Assembly (NCBI GenBank): GCA_028691835.1
Contig: JAQUYN010000016.1
Location: 1 to 39,324, forward strand
Source of the DNA: Alphaproteobacteria bacterium
GTDB lineage: Bacteria; Pseudomonadota; Alphaproteobacteria; UBA9219
Reading direction: 5' to 3'
DNA length: 39,324 nt
Position numbers and translations under genes: made by a program. Shown here in pieces: positions 16,220 through 25,666 of this stretch; the stretch's first letter is position 1, and the number at the start of each line of letters is the position of its first letter. The notes beneath the pieces are model-generated. The model searched no databases, was not told the DNA's origin, and saw only the letters and a list, made by a program, of their open reading frames with translations.

Positions 16220-17427
16220 AGGTCTTTGCCTATCGCGCCGTGCACGCCGATGGACGGATCCACAAAGGCCGGATGATGGCCGCAAACGAAAACGAACTTA
16301 CGTTTCAGTTGCGCGAAATCAATCTGGAGTTAATTGAAGCGAAAACAACGCAGACCCGAACAACAAGACGACAACTTGCCAGAACCTCATATCTTGCCAC
16401 AGATCGTATCACCTTATGCGGGCAGCTCGAAGATATGTGCGGCGCGGGCGTATCCTTGATCGACGCCCTAGTAACAATAACAGAGACAATGTCTCAAGGC
16501 GCCATGCGCAACACCCTTGTCAATATCGTGCAAGACATACGATCCGGCCAAAGCCTTTCGCGCGCCTTTGCCGAAGATCAAGCCCTCTTTGATCCCGTCA
16601 CTTTGGCAATTTTGCGCGCCGGAGAAACGAGCGGAAATCTGACAACAACCTTCGAGCGCATCACCAAACACCTGAAGGCCGAAGACCGAATTCACCGCAA
16701 ACTGCAAAAGGCCTTGCGCTATCCGCTGTTCTTGCTTTGTGTGGCTGGCGGCGTCATCACTTTTATGATGATATTGGTTGTGCCGCAAATCATTACCTTT
16801 TTAACAAGTCTTGATCATGACCTTCCTTTTATGACGCGCCTCTTAATCCGTTGCGCCGATGTCTTCGCAACAGTGTGGTGGTTATTACCGCTCTTACTCG
16901 TCAGCACAGCTCTGATACTTCATCTTGCACGAACAACTCATTCAAAGGCGCGGGTTATTACGGATCGATGGCTTTTATCGGTTCCAGCGCTTGGCCCTGT
17001 TTTACGCAAGCTTGCCATGACTCGACTGACAACAAGTTTAAGTCTTCTTATCAAAAGCAGCTTTACGGTTCCCGACGCCCTCAAGATTTCTGTGGCAACA
17101 TTAGGCAACGCAGCCCTTGAAAAGAGCGCAACCCACGCACTTCAACAGTTGGAGGAAGGCCGACCGCTTTCTTGCGCCTTGGCAACGCTTTTCCCTTTAC
17201 CAATTCTGCAAATGTTGAGAATTGGCGAGGCAAGCGGGCAAATGACGAAAGCGCTTGAACACATCGCGCAAAACTATGATCGCGAAGCACAAGACTCCGT
17301 TGATGTCTTGCTCGGCGTCATTGAGCCTGCGCTCACACTGTTTGTCGGGGCCCTGCTAGCATGGATCGTGCTGGCTGTCCTTGGGCCTGTGTACAGCTCT
17401 CTTGCCCCTTTATCGCAAGGGATGTAG
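16216..17427 (+). CDS. mshG: MshG/GspF/PilC-type inner-membrane platform protein
   Basis: 403 residues. It begins MKVFAYRAVHADGRIHKG, as GspF proteins do, and contains two copies of the T2SSF helical domain (about residues 65-190 and 268-395; key pieces LCGQLEDMCGAGVSLIDAL and ALEKSATHALQQLEEG...LRIGEASGQMTKALEHIA). Three membrane helices are visible near residues 170-195, 215-240 and 375-398. It couples the assembly ATPase to the pilin helix in the inner membrane. Start overlaps the ATPase stop. Confidence 0.92.
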   Translation: MKVFAYRAVHADGRIHKGRMMAANENELTFQLREINLELIEAKTTQTRTTRRQLARTSYLATDRITLCGQLEDMCGAGVSLIDALVTITETMSQGAMRNTLVNIVQDIRSGQSLSRAFAEDQALFDPVTLAILRAGETSGNLTTTFERITKHLKAEDRIHRKLQKALRYPLFLLCVAGGVITFMMILVVPQIITFLTSLDHDLPFMTRLLIRCADVFATVWWLLPLLLVSTALILHLARTTHSKARVITDRWLLSVPALGPVLRKLAMTRLTTSLSLLIKSSFTVPDALKISVATLGNAALEKSATHALQQLEEGRPLSCALATLFPLPILQMLRIGEASGQMTKALEHIAQNYDREAQDSVDVLLGVIEPALTLFVGALLAWIVLAVLGPVYSSLAPLSQGM

Positions 17428-17431
17428 GCGC

Positions 17432-18895
17432 ATGATCAACCCGCGTCAGTCTTTTCTGCTTTTGATCGGCGACGATGGCGCAATACTTTTGCCCCCTCAA
17501 AATCATGGATGCGAGGCAGCCCTCCAAGCGCCCTCCCATCACGAAAAAGACTGCGCAGCTCTTTTCAATCGTATCGCAAAGGATCCCTCACTTCCCGTTC
17601 ATATTCTGGCCGATACGCTGACACAATCCTATAAAATAGAGGCCATTCCGTCTCTGTCGTTCTTTGATCGTCGCAAACTTGTGGCCAGACGTCTTGATCA
17701 AGCCTTTCCAAAAGCAATGCTGAAAGCAAGCCGTGTTCTACAAAAGCAAAAGGCTTTGCTCATTGCGCTTGAAACCAAGGGAGCCATGGATCTGTGGCTT
17801 GAACGACTGGCCACATGCCCCAACCCATCCGGCGTTTGTTTGCTTCTGCCGATAGAGTGTTCGGACATGATGACATCGTTGCTGCCTGAATCGAAGAACG
17901 GGTGGGGATTGCTCGTTATGGCGCAAAAAACAGGGGGTCTGCGGCAAATTGTCACGCATAACGGTCACTTTGTTTTTACGCGCCTGACGCCCCCCTTATC
18001 TGAAACAACTGGCGCCGCGTTACAAGCTGCATCCTTGGCGCTGGACATAAAGGCAACACGTGACTATTTGTCTCGTTTTGGTCTTACCCATGACACGCCT
18101 TTGCATATGGCCGCTATTCTACCTTTATCCATGCATGCCGCAATGGCCGCCATTCCTCTTGATGTCACTTCACGATGTTTACTGACCCCCCACGAAACCG
18201 CAGCGGCACTTCGTCTTTCATCAAGGCCTTTGCCGTTTGAACCGATGGCCGATTTGAACGCGTTGCTCTGGGTCGCGCGGAAAAGGAAAGCCCGACTCCC
18301 CCTGATGCCAGAACATGTTCGCCTTGCGCATACCTCAAATATGATCCGAGCCGTCGGGATGACGCTGGCCTTATTTGTGATGCTGCTGACGGTACTTCTC
18401 GGAGGATTTCGCGGCTATACTCTTTTCGATCAAAAAAGACGGATTGATATCACGCGCACACAAGTCCGTGCGTTAGAGGCTGAACTTCAGCACGCCCAAG
18501 TCACGCTTGCCCCTGCCGCTGAACCTTTGGGCCGCCTGCGCCGTGCAGCTGAACGGCAACGCCTCTTCACGCAGTCTCCTTGCAAACTGTTTGCGCTTTT
18601 GATGCCAATTGCCGAGGCGATTAACAGGCAAGCTCGGGTTACACGTCTTCACTGGCATGAAAACATCTTGACCCTCGACATCACGCTTTTCGATGAAAAA
18701 AGCCACAAAATCGGGCAGATCGAAACACCTTTTCAAACATTACATGAAAAGTTACGCGCCGCCCTGCCGAACGCAAAAGTCGAGAAAAATGACACGGAAG
18801 CACCAAAGCTCACAAACGTCGTCCTTTCAAACGAAGGCGAACACCCCGCACCCCCAGCCATGACACGCTTTGTCATCACAGTCGATAAGCCATGA
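17432..18895 (+). CDS. PilM/PilN-like (GspL/MshI-type) inner-membrane assembly protein
   Basis: 487 residues from the ATG at 17432, with TAGGC just upstream. The first 300 residues look cytoplasmic and PilM-like (KLVARRLDQAFPKAML, SLALDIKATRDYLSRFG), then one membrane helix near 305-330 (VGMTLALFVMLLTVLLGG), then a coiled coil (RIDITRTQVRALEAELQHAQ) and a small PilN/GspL-like periplasmic domain. The single-protein layout is that of GspL. The family assignment rests on position and topology more than on clear motifs. It would form the alignment complex with the next two proteins. Confidence 0.7.
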   Translation: MINPRQSFLLLIGDDGAILLPPQNHGCEAALQAPSHHEKDCAALFNRIAKDPSLPVHILADTLTQSYKIEAIPSLSFFDRRKLVARRLDQAFPKAMLKASRVLQKQKALLIALETKGAMDLWLERLATCPNPSGVCLLLPIECSDMMTSLLPESKNGWGLLVMAQKTGGLRQIVTHNGHFVFTRLTPPLSETTGAALQAASLALDIKATRDYLSRFGLTHDTPLHMAAILPLSMHAAMAAIPLDVTSRCLLTPHETAAALRLSSRPLPFEPMADLNALLWVARKRKARLPLMPEHVRLAHTSNMIRAVGMTLALFVMLLTVLLGGFRGYTLFDQKRRIDITRTQVRALEAELQHAQVTLAPAAEPLGRLRRAAERQRLFTQSPCKLFALLMPIAEAINRQARVTRLHWHENILTLDITLFDEKSHKIGQIETPFQTLHEKLRAALPNAKVEKNDTEAPKLTNVVLSNEGEHPAPPAMTRFVITVDKP

Positions 18896-19494
18896 CAAAC
18901 AACGAAGCCAAAAACCATCGACACCTTACATGGGGGGCAAGTCTCGTTGCGGCCCTTCTTCTGATGTTTGCCGTTTGGCCTCTCTCAGACTCAGTTCAAG
19001 AATATCTAGCCACCGAGCAAAAAAAGTTGTCAGCACAAAAAACCAGATTAGAGCTGCAAATCCAACAGTGGGCGCAGGACGCCCAAACAGCACAAAAGCT
19101 TGCTCAAACACTATCGTCCGCCGATGTGGAAAACCTTCTCGCTCCCATGAACAGAAAGGAAATGACCGCGCAGCTTGAACCTCTGGCATCGGCATCACGC
19201 TTGGCGCGCATGACCTATACCTTGTCACCTGCGCAATCATGGAATGGTGGCGACCAATTCCCAGGCATCAACGACGTGACCGTCAGCACGCTTTCCCTTG
19301 AGGCAGATGCGCCGGAAGATGATGACAGCTTTATGTATATACAAAGCTTGTCCGAGCTTCCGGGTCAATTTGAACTCCATGAGCTTGAACTTCACCCGCT
19401 GACCGACGCGCCTAACATTGCGCCGCGTGCGCTCAACCTTCACATGAAGGCAATCCTCTACTGGCTTGCCAATGCAGAAAACAGGGGGCCGTGA
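18892..19494 (+). CDS. PilO/GspM/MshJ-like inner-membrane assembly protein
   Basis: 200 residues, start overlapping the previous stop as ATGA. A short cytoplasmic tail, one membrane helix (about 14-32, WGASLVAALLLMFAVWPLS), a coiled coil (ATEQKKLSAQKTRLELQIQQ) and a periplasmic domain with a beta-alpha-beta pattern (VTVSTLSLEADAPE...QFELHELELHPL) match the PilO/GspM architecture. Sequence conservation in this family is low, so position in the operon carries much of the call. Confidence 0.7.
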   Translation: MTNNEAKNHRHLTWGASLVAALLLMFAVWPLSDSVQEYLATEQKKLSAQKTRLELQIQQWAQDAQTAQKLAQTLSSADVENLLAPMNRKEMTAQLEPLASASRLARMTYTLSPAQSWNGGDQFPGINDVTVSTLSLEADAPEDDDSFMYIQSLSELPGQFELHELELHPLTDAPNIAPRALNLHMKAILYWLANAENRGP

Positions 19495-19497
19495 ATC

Positions 19498-19911
19498 ATG
19501 CTTATTCGGATCATCCGCTTCTGTTTGTTAACGTGTTTGTTGATGTGTTTGTTGACCTTGGGTAACGGCGCGGCACAGGCCCGCGCACCATCCCTGTTTT
19601 TTACGCAAGAGGAACGCCTGCGCATTGATGAAGAAGTCCGCAAAAACCCGCCGGATGCAGCCGTTCGCGCCAAGCATCTGCTTCATCTAAGTACAATCTT
19701 ATTTTTTGGGACTGATGACTGGTCAATCTGGCTGCAAGGCGAAAAGTGGACTCCCGCCACAGATAAACCTGACATCCATATCCTTGCTGTGACACCCGAT
19801 GAAGTCCACCTCTCAGTCAAACTCCACAGTGGGCGCATCATCGAACATGTTCTTCTTCGCCCCCACCAAAGCTTGAACCTTCTCAACGGCCAAGTGATTG
19901 AAGGATTTTAG
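19498..19911 (+). CDS. Small periplasmic pilus-assembly protein (MshK/PilP/GspC-like position)
   Basis: 137 residues with a long hydrophobic signal (IRFCLLTCLLMCLLTLGNGAAQA). The mature part holds a compact beta-rich segment: LHLSTILFFGTDDWSIWLQG, then ILAVTPDEVHLSVKLHSGRI and HQSLNLLNGQVIEGF, similar in pattern to the homology-region domain of PilP/GspC that contacts the secretin. It is the last gene of the plus-strand operon. Function is inferred from place and topology; no firm motif. Confidence 0.6.
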   Translation: MLIRIIRFCLLTCLLMCLLTLGNGAAQARAPSLFFTQEERLRIDEEVRKNPPDAAVRAKHLLHLSTILFFGTDDWSIWLQGEKWTPATDKPDIHILAVTPDEVHLSVKLHSGRIIEHVLLRPHQSLNLLNGQVIEGF

Positions 19912-19913
19912 AA

Positions 19914-19928
19914 CAGATCGCGATAAGG
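19914..19928. repeat. 15-base repeat CAGATCGCGATAAGG, copy 1
   Basis: CAGATCGCGATAAGG begins 3 bases after the stop of the 19498-19911 gene. An identical copy is at 23573-23587, 3 bases after the chemoreceptor stop. The second copy runs into the arm of a hairpin; this one is followed by GCATCGCC and forms at best a 4-base stem. Confidence 0.6.
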
Positions 19929-19961
19929 CATCGCCGTTCCCATCAACACAAGGCTGAGACT

Positions 19962-20852
19962 CTAGAAGAACTTCCGCGCCATCCACCGAACCCACCAACG
20001 CGGCCAAAAAGGCAAGCCCTGCGTTTCTCGACAGGCGGCACGAACATGTACAGTGTCAACGCACATGACGCCTTGAGCATAGGCGGCCAACAACGCCTTA
20101 TCCGCCAACACATTAATCAATCGTGGCAAGCCGCCGCTGGCCTTTGCCAACAGCTTGGTCGCTGAAGAAGAAAAACAAACATAGTTCTGCGTTTTCTTTT
20201 TCTTACCGCGTCCAACTTTCTGACAGCATGACTCAATCCTATGCCGCAGATAATCACCGACAGCATCTTGAGAAAGCGGATGCGTCACAAAGCTGAAATT
20301 AATCCGCTGCAAAAACTGGCGCATATCCGTGCGATGTAAAAGGCGATCAAGTTCAGCTTGACCAAAAAGAACAATTTGCAGCAATTTGTCGGTTTCCGTT
20401 TCCAGATTTGACAAAAGACGAACGGCCTCAAGACCCTGAACGCCTAAGGCTTGTGCCTCATCAATCACAAGCACATTACGGCGCCCCTTGCTGTGCTGTT
20501 CCAACAAATAAGTCCGTAAAGCACTGATAGGGTCGGCCTTGACCCCTTTAAGCTTCAACCCGAACTCTTGCGCAATAAGCAAAGGCATGTGTGCCGCGTC
20601 TATCGCAACAGGCGCATTGATATAGGCCATATTCACGGGCTGAGAACGAAGTGAGGCTAACAAAAGGCGGCATAAAAGCGTTTTGCCCGTACCAACCTCG
20701 CCGACAATCTTAACAAAGCCATCGCCACGCGACACAGCAAATGCCAAAGCCGCCATAACACGTTCAGTTTCTGGGACTGGATAGTAAAATTGAGTATTCG
20801 GCGTTAAAGCAAAGGGATAATCGTTTAAACCAAAATGATCGAGAAAGGGCAT
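19962..20852 (-). CDS. mshM: ExeA/MshM-type AAA ATPase
   Basis: 296 residues. It begins MPFLDHFGLNDYPFALTPNTQFYYP, the typical start of ExeA/GspA and MshM. Walker A is GEVGTGKT (51-58), Walker B VLVIDEAQ (127-134), followed by sensor and winged-helix-like AAA parts (LSNLETETDKLLQIVLFGQAELDRLL; ASGGLPRLINVLADKALLAA). Members help assemble the secretin or position the machine. The usual C-terminal membrane helix and peptidoglycan-binding domain of ExeA are absent; the protein ends soon after the AAA part with a basic WVRWMARKFF tail. It follows the MshN-like gene by 8 bases and converges on the plus-strand operon. Confidence 0.85.
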   Translation of the reverse strand: MPFLDHFGLNDYPFALTPNTQFYYPVPETERVMAALAFAVSRGDGFVKIVGEVGTGKTLLCRLLLASLRSQPVNMAYINAPVAIDAAHMPLLIAQEFGLKLKGVKADPISALRTYLLEQHSKGRRNVLVIDEAQALGVQGLEAVRLLSNLETETDKLLQIVLFGQAELDRLLHRTDMRQFLQRINFSFVTHPLSQDAVGDYLRHRIESCCQKVGRGKKKKTQNYVCFSSSATKLLAKASGGLPRLINVLADKALLAAYAQGVMCVDTVHVRAACRETQGLPFWPRWWVRWMARKFF

Positions 20853-20860
20853 GGGACTGT

Positions 20861-21839
20861 TTACTCTTCTTGAGAATCAAGCGTTGGTGAAATGGTGGAT
20901 CCGCCTTGAACAACTTTTTTTCCACGCAATCTCGTTGCAAGATAATCCATTCTTCGCTTGGCCTCGACAGGCAGAAACTTAGAGCGTATCTGACGATAAA
21001 CATTCAACGCCGCATCCTCCTGCCCGACACGGTCATATAAGATCGCAAGGCTCAGCTGTAAGGCTTGATTCTTAGGATCAAGTGAGGCCGCACGTTTCCC
21101 CGCCATCAAGGCCTCCTCCGCCCGATCTTGCGCAGCCAGCATTCGCGCATAGGCGGCGTACAAGGATGCATTGACGGGATTAGCATCGATCATATCCTCA
21201 ATCTCAGAAAACGAATCCGCGAACGCCCCTTGCTCTAAAACAAAGATCTTGCCATCAATAGCTTTGCGATTATGCGGGCTGGTCTGAAGAATATCGTCAT
21301 ACAAACTCAGGGCCGTTATCCAATTCCGTTCAAGCGCGGCCTTCGTGGCTTGCCTAAGATTTGACGCCAGACTTGACGAGCCGACGGAATTAGAAGCGCG
21401 ATCGACCGTGCATCCCTCACAGGGGACAACATGACCGCCCTCGCTTTCTGACAACATAGGCACACCAATAAGCTGTTTTTCAACTTCAGAAAGAGCTTCC
21501 TGTTGCTCTGATAATAAGCTCATCGCCTCGGCAGGAAGAGCGATGCCGTCCGCGACTGCTCGCGCAGGGTCAAGGGCCGATGGCGATGTAACAGGGCTAG
21601 ATATATCAGCCTGCTGATTCTGCGGAACAACAGGAATCTGCCCACGCGCATCATAAAAAAAGAGAGAAATCGCCAACCCAATAAATGCACAAGCAAAAAA
21701 AAACTGTAACCCAAACGATAGACACAGACCGATAACGGCCCGGCACGCGTTGTGCAGGAACAATGGGAATAACAACAGCATCGCTGGCCCCATGATAATC
21801 ACGAGCAGCTTTGCTAAGGGCTTCAAAGAGAACACTCAT
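20861..21839 (-). CDS. MshN-like TPR protein, split by a one-base frameshift
   Basis: From ATG 21839 the frame gives a good MshN-type N-terminus (MSVLFEALSKAARDYHG) and the start of a membrane helix (VSIVWVTVFF), then runs off to a stop after 62 residues. A second frame, open from a GTG at 21835, carries on the helix (ACAFIGLAISLFFYDARG), a Pro/Ser-rich linker and TPR repeats (WITALSLYDDILQTSPHNRKA; VNASLYAAYARMLAAQDRAEEAL; QALQLSLAILYDRVGQEDAALNVY). The shift falls at a run of nine A (21695-21703; T9 on the coding strand): eight would join both parts. A run of seven A (21655-21661) is a less likely site. Joined length is about 325 residues. Whether this is an error, damage or a switch cannot be told here. 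Confidence 0.8.
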
Positions 21840-22070
21840 AGTGGCGCATATTCTTGTATTTTTGGCAAAAAGGCAAAGAAAAGTGTTGATACGATAGCCA
21901 CGTCACATATCAAAACTGTATTATATAGTACATGACAATACGCCTGTATTTATTTCAATCCACACAAATACAAGAAAACATACGGGTTTATTCTTCTACG
22001 TAATCAATTATTCATAAAATCTATATTAACTAAGGCCACAAAATACACAACATAGATCGAGGGTAAGCTC

Positions 22071-23570
22071 ATGCTGGATTGGTGGAAAAATTGCAATTTA
22101 ATGATCAAGATTTTTGCCCCGCAACTCCTTGTCGTTATTGTGTGTGCTATTTTAATTATCACCGCTCGGATTGGATTCACAACCCTCAATGACAGTACTG
22201 AAAAAATGATGAGCAATGATGTCGCACGCATCATTCTGGCTCTTGAAGGGCGTTCTGCACTCAACAGAGTTGAAGGCGCTGTTAAATCCTTCCTTCTCGC
22301 AGAAACACCCGAATCTTATACAAAAACAAAAAAAGCCTATGAAGATGTCCATTTAGAAATTACAGCCAAGCTAACAGACATGCTGAACATGATTAAGAAT
22401 CCAGCGCGCAAAAAGATTATGACTGACTCCATAGCCGCTATAGAAGAATACGACAGATTATCTCAGTTAGCGGCTGCGGCTAAACAAAAGAACGACCTGA
22501 CGACAGCCATACGCTTTACACAAGAAGCCAGCGTTTATCGCGTTCAAACACGTGAAAATCTTTCAGACATAATTGACTCCTATAAAAAAGACATCAAGCA
22601 ACAAAGAGAAGAAATGGCAGAGCTGACACGTTCGACCAAGTTCAATCATCTCTTGATCTCAATACTTGGACTGGGCGTTGCCTATGGCATTCTTTGGTTG
22701 ATTATTGTCGGTGCGATGAAACAACGCCATCAGGACATGCTGAATCTTGCCAAAGATTTTGAAGACAGCGTCAAGGCCGTGGTTGACGATGTCTCGAAAT
22801 CGGCAGGCGAACTTAAGACAGCCGCCGACACACTTGCAACAACATCGCAAGAGTCCAATAAACTTACAGGCACCGTGGCCGCCGCTGCCGAGCAAACATC
22901 CTCCAACATGCAAACGGTCGCAACGGCAACGGAAGAACTGACTTCGTCAATCGGAGAGATTAGCCGCCAAGTAAGCGAGTCCTCAGATATTACGCAAAGA
23001 GCTGTAGAACAAGCCAATACGACGAACAAAACAGTGCGCGATTTGGCGGATACAGCAGAGAAAATAGGCCAAGTCATCAACTTGATTGGCGAGATTGCAA
23101 GCCAGACAAACCTTCTGGCCCTCAATGCGACAATTGAAGCGGCCCGCGCAGGCGAAGCAGGCAAGGGCTTTGCCGTTGTGGCCTCGGAAGTCAAATCACT
23201 CGCCACACAAACGGCTAAAGCAACGGAAGAAATCACGCAGCAGATAAGCAGCGTACAACAGGCAACAGCCACATCCGTCAATGAGATTGAGCGTATTCGG
23301 GAAACGATTGTGGGAATCAATCAAGTCTCGACCCGCATCGCTGCCGCCGTGGAAGAGCAAGGCACGGCGACCCAAGAAATCGCAAGAAATATTGCAGAAG
23401 CCACAACAGGCACCCGTGATGTATCGCGCAATGTCAGCGGCGTCAGCCGTGCGGCAGAAGAAACAGGGGCCGTATCATCGCAAGTGCAGATGGCAGCGCA
23501 AAAGTTGACTGACCAATCATCAATGCTGCGAAGCAAAGTCAACACGTTCCTTCAAAAGGTACGGGCCTAA
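22071..23570 (+). CDS. Methyl-accepting chemotaxis protein
   Basis: 499 residues. GAGGGT lies before the ATG. TM1 is at about 12-32, a periplasmic four-helix-bundle type sensor domain ([21 protein letters not shown] ... [14 protein letters not shown]) spans about 33-190, and TM2 is at 191-216. The cytoplasmic part is a long coiled coil with the signalling tip [21 protein letters not shown] and [21 protein letters not shown] see no clear HAMP domain: the TM2 is followed directly by the coiled coil ([19 protein letters not shown]). It controls CheA through CheW; no che genes are in view. The gene is divergent from the MshN-like gene, so it may serve the pilus. Confidence 0.9.
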   Translation: MLDWWKNCNLMIKIFAPQLLVVIVCAILIITARIGFTTLNDSTEKMMSNDVARIILALEGRSALNRVEGAVKSFLLAETPESYTKTKKAYEDVHLEITAKLTDMLNMIKNPARKKIMTDSIAAIEEYDRLSQLAAAAKQKNDLTTAIRFTQEASVYRVQTRENLSDIIDSYKKDIKQQREEMAELTRSTKFNHLLISILGLGVAYGILWLIIVGAMKQRHQDMLNLAKDFEDSVKAVVDDVSKSAGELKTAADTLATTSQESNKLTGTVAAAAEQTSSNMQTVATATEELTSSIGEISRQVSESSDITQRAVEQANTTNKTVRDLADTAEKIGQVINLIGEIASQTNLLALNATIEAARAGEAGKGFAVVASEVKSLATQTAKATEEITQQISSVQQATATSVNEIERIRETIVGINQVSTRIAAAVEEQGTATQEIARNIAEATTGTRDVSRNVSGVSRAAEETGAVSSQVQMAAQKLTDQSSMLRSKVNTFLQKVRA

Positions 23571-23572
23571 AG

Positions 23573-23613
23573 CAGATCGCGATAAGGTTGGCGCATTTAT
23601 GGGCCAACCTTAT
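23573..23613. terminator. Convergent terminator between the chemoreceptor and aspS, with repeat copy 2
   Basis: CAGATCGCGATAAGG (23573-23587) is identical to the copy at 19914-19928. A perfect 11-base stem (ATAAGGTTGGC, 23582-23592, and its complement 23603-23613) with a 10-base loop overlaps it. It lies 2 bases past the chemoreceptor stop and 8 bases before the aspS stop, and has no long T run, so it may work in both directions. Confidence 0.65.
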
Positions 23614-23620
23614 TGTTCGC

Positions 23621-25432
23621 TTAGGATTTAGCAATCTTCGAAGGCGGCAAAGATGAACGAATGTGTAGTTCTTGCATGCGTTCTAGCGGCACAACGTTTG
23701 GCGCTTGCATCATCATATCCTGCGCTTGCTGATTAAGCGGGAACGCAATGATCTCACGAATATTGGGCTCGTCCGCCAGCAGCATCACGATGCGATCTAG
23801 TCCGGGAGCCGAGCCGCCATGCGGCGGCGCGCCCAACTTAAGCGCAGAAAGCATGCCGCCAAAACGGCTTTCCAAATCCTCAGCAGTATAGCCCGCAATC
23901 GCAAACGCTTTGTACATAAGTTCCGGCAAATGGTTGCGGATTGCGCCGGAAGACAACTCAACGCCGTTGCAAATAATGTCGTACTGGTAGGCTTTGATCG
24001 TCAGCGGATCTTGCTCTTCCAAAGCCTTCAGGCCACCTTGCGGCATCGAGAACGGGTTGTGTGAAAAGTCGATCTTCTTAAGCGTCTCATCATATTCAAA
24101 CATGGGGAAATCAATGATCCAGCAGAAACGGAACGCGTTCTTTTCGATGATGTCCATGTCCTGAGCAATACGCGTGCGGGCTTGCCCCGCCATTTTGGGC
24201 GCAACGTTCGCCTTGTCACAGATAAAGAACACGGCATCGCCGTCCTCGCAGCCCGTCAAAGCGCGGAGCTGGGCTTGCGCCTCCTCCCCCACAAAACGAG
24301 CGATAGGCCCCTTACCTGCTGCATTTTCAAACACGATATAACCAAGGCCGGGAGCGCCAATTTCTTTCGCCCAATCATTCAGCTTATCAAAGAAGCTGCG
24401 CGGCTTATCGGAAACCTTCGGGGCGCGGATAGCACGCACAACGCCGCCCGCGTCAATCGTGGAGCGGAACGCACGGAACTCAACATCATCGCGCATAAAC
24501 ACAGATGTCACGTCCGTGATGACAAGCGGATTACGCAAATCGGGCTTATCGGAACCATAAACCAGCATCGCCTCATCATAGGGGATCTGGCGGAAAGGAG
24601 GTTTGTCGATGGCAGGCTGTGTCTCGCGCCGGAAAGAACCGAACTCATCAAACACGCCATGGATGACAGGCTCGATTGTGTTGAACACATCTTCTTGCGT
24701 GACATAGCTCATCTCGAAATCAAGCTGATAGAACTCGCCGGGGCTGCGGTCCGCACGCGCATCTTCGTCACGGAAGCATGGCGCAATTTGGAAATAACGA
24801 TCATAGCCAGCAATCATCAGCAATTGTTTGAACTGTTGTGGAGCCTGAGGCAATGCGTAAAACTTGCCGGGATGAATACGCGAAGGCACCAAATAATCGC
24901 GAGCCCCTTCAGGGCTGGACGAAGTAAGAATAGGTGTTTGATATTCTTTAAATCCAGCATCCCACATCCGGCGACGAATGGAGGCGATCACATCCGAGCG
25001 CAAACACATATTCTGCTGCATTCTTTCACGGCGCAAATCAAGAAAGCGATAGGTCAGGCGCACATCTTCACCCGTGTCGGCATCGGCATTCACCTGCATC
25101 GGCAAAGGATCAGCCGCGCTTTGGATCAGGAACTCTTCAATGTCGAGTTCAACCGCGCCCGTTGGCAATTTTTCGTTCAGCGTTTCGGCTGGACGCGCCA
25201 CGACTTTGCCCGTCACCGTGACAACGCTTTCATTTTTGATGTGCTCGACCTGCGCCATCAAGGGGCTGGACATATCGATCACGCATTGCGTCATGCCATA
25301 ATGGTCGCGCAAATCGATGAACAAAAGGCCACCGTGATCGCGCTTGCGATTCACCCAACCCGACAGGCGGACCGTCTGTCCAACATGTTCAGGGCGAAGT
25401 TGACCACAAGTATGGGTGCGATAGGGATGCAT
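23621..25432 (-). CDS. aspS: Aspartyl-tRNA synthetase
   Basis: 603 residues from the ATG at 25432 (GGAGAG about 8-10 bases upstream; a frame extension to 25453 lacks support). It charges tRNA-Asp. The anticodon-binding OB fold is at about 1-110 ([23 protein letters not shown]), then the class II core: motif 2 around [19 protein letters not shown], a GAD insertion at about 300-430, and motif 3 [16 protein letters not shown] histidine follows KRD in the OB fold, a position that is histidine in many non-discriminating enzymes and leucine in E. coli; this hints that it also charges tRNA-Asn, if GatCAB is present elsewhere. Confidence 0.95.
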   Translation of the reverse strand: MHPYRTHTCGQLRPEHVGQTVRLSGWVNRKRDHGGLLFIDLRDHYGMTQCVIDMSSPLMAQVEHIKNESVVTVTGKVVARPAETLNEKLPTGAVELDIEEFLIQSAADPLPMQVNADADTGEDVRLTYRFLDLRRERMQQNMCLRSDVIASIRRRMWDAGFKEYQTPILTSSSPEGARDYLVPSRIHPGKFYALPQAPQQFKQLLMIAGYDRYFQIAPCFRDEDARADRSPGEFYQLDFEMSYVTQEDVFNTIEPVIHGVFDEFGSFRRETQPAIDKPPFRQIPYDEAMLVYGSDKPDLRNPLVITDVTSVFMRDDVEFRAFRSTIDAGGVVRAIRAPKVSDKPRSFFDKLNDWAKEIGAPGLGYIVFENAAGKGPIARFVGEEAQAQLRALTGCEDGDAVFFICDKANVAPKMAGQARTRIAQDMDIIEKNAFRFCWIIDFPMFEYDETLKKIDFSHNPFSMPQGGLKALEEQDPLTIKAYQYDIICNGVELSSGAIRNHLPELMYKAFAIAGYTAEDLESRFGGMLSALKLGAPPHGGSAPGLDRIVMLLADEPNIREIIAFPLNQQAQDMMMQAPNVVPLERMQELHIRSSLPPSKIAKS

Positions 25433-25590
25433 GCGAAACTCTCCAATAAGCAAAAATGTTAACGTCCGGTTCTATAACGAGGCGAGGCCAAGAGCAATGG
25501 TTAATGCACCCAATCTTACATCTCGCGACCGAAAGTTAGTTAAAAAAAACAAACTCCATGGCTTCGTTATCACATTAATGGTTTCAAAGA

Positions 25591-25620
25591 TTGAATATTT
25601 GCGAGAAGAAAATGTATAGT
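25591..25620 (+). promoter_or_regulatory. Promoter of the lipoprotein gene at 25667
   Basis: TTGAAT (25591-25596) and TATAGT (25615-25620) are separated by 18 bases and lie about 47 bases before the lipoprotein ATG. They match the sigma-70 consensus at four and five of six positions. Confidence 0.5.
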
Positions 25621-25666
25621 GCGCTAATTGTTGTGAACTCTATTAACATCTTTGAGGACGACTTAA

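Noticed and set aside
22730-23320. 196-codon minus-strand frame
   Set aside because: Antisense to the conserved chemoreceptor signalling domain; low-complexity Ala/Val/Ser translation.
24182-25462. 426-codon open frame on the plus strand
   Set aside because: It is antisense to aspS, whose class II motifs are complete; the translation has no domain and no ribosome site.
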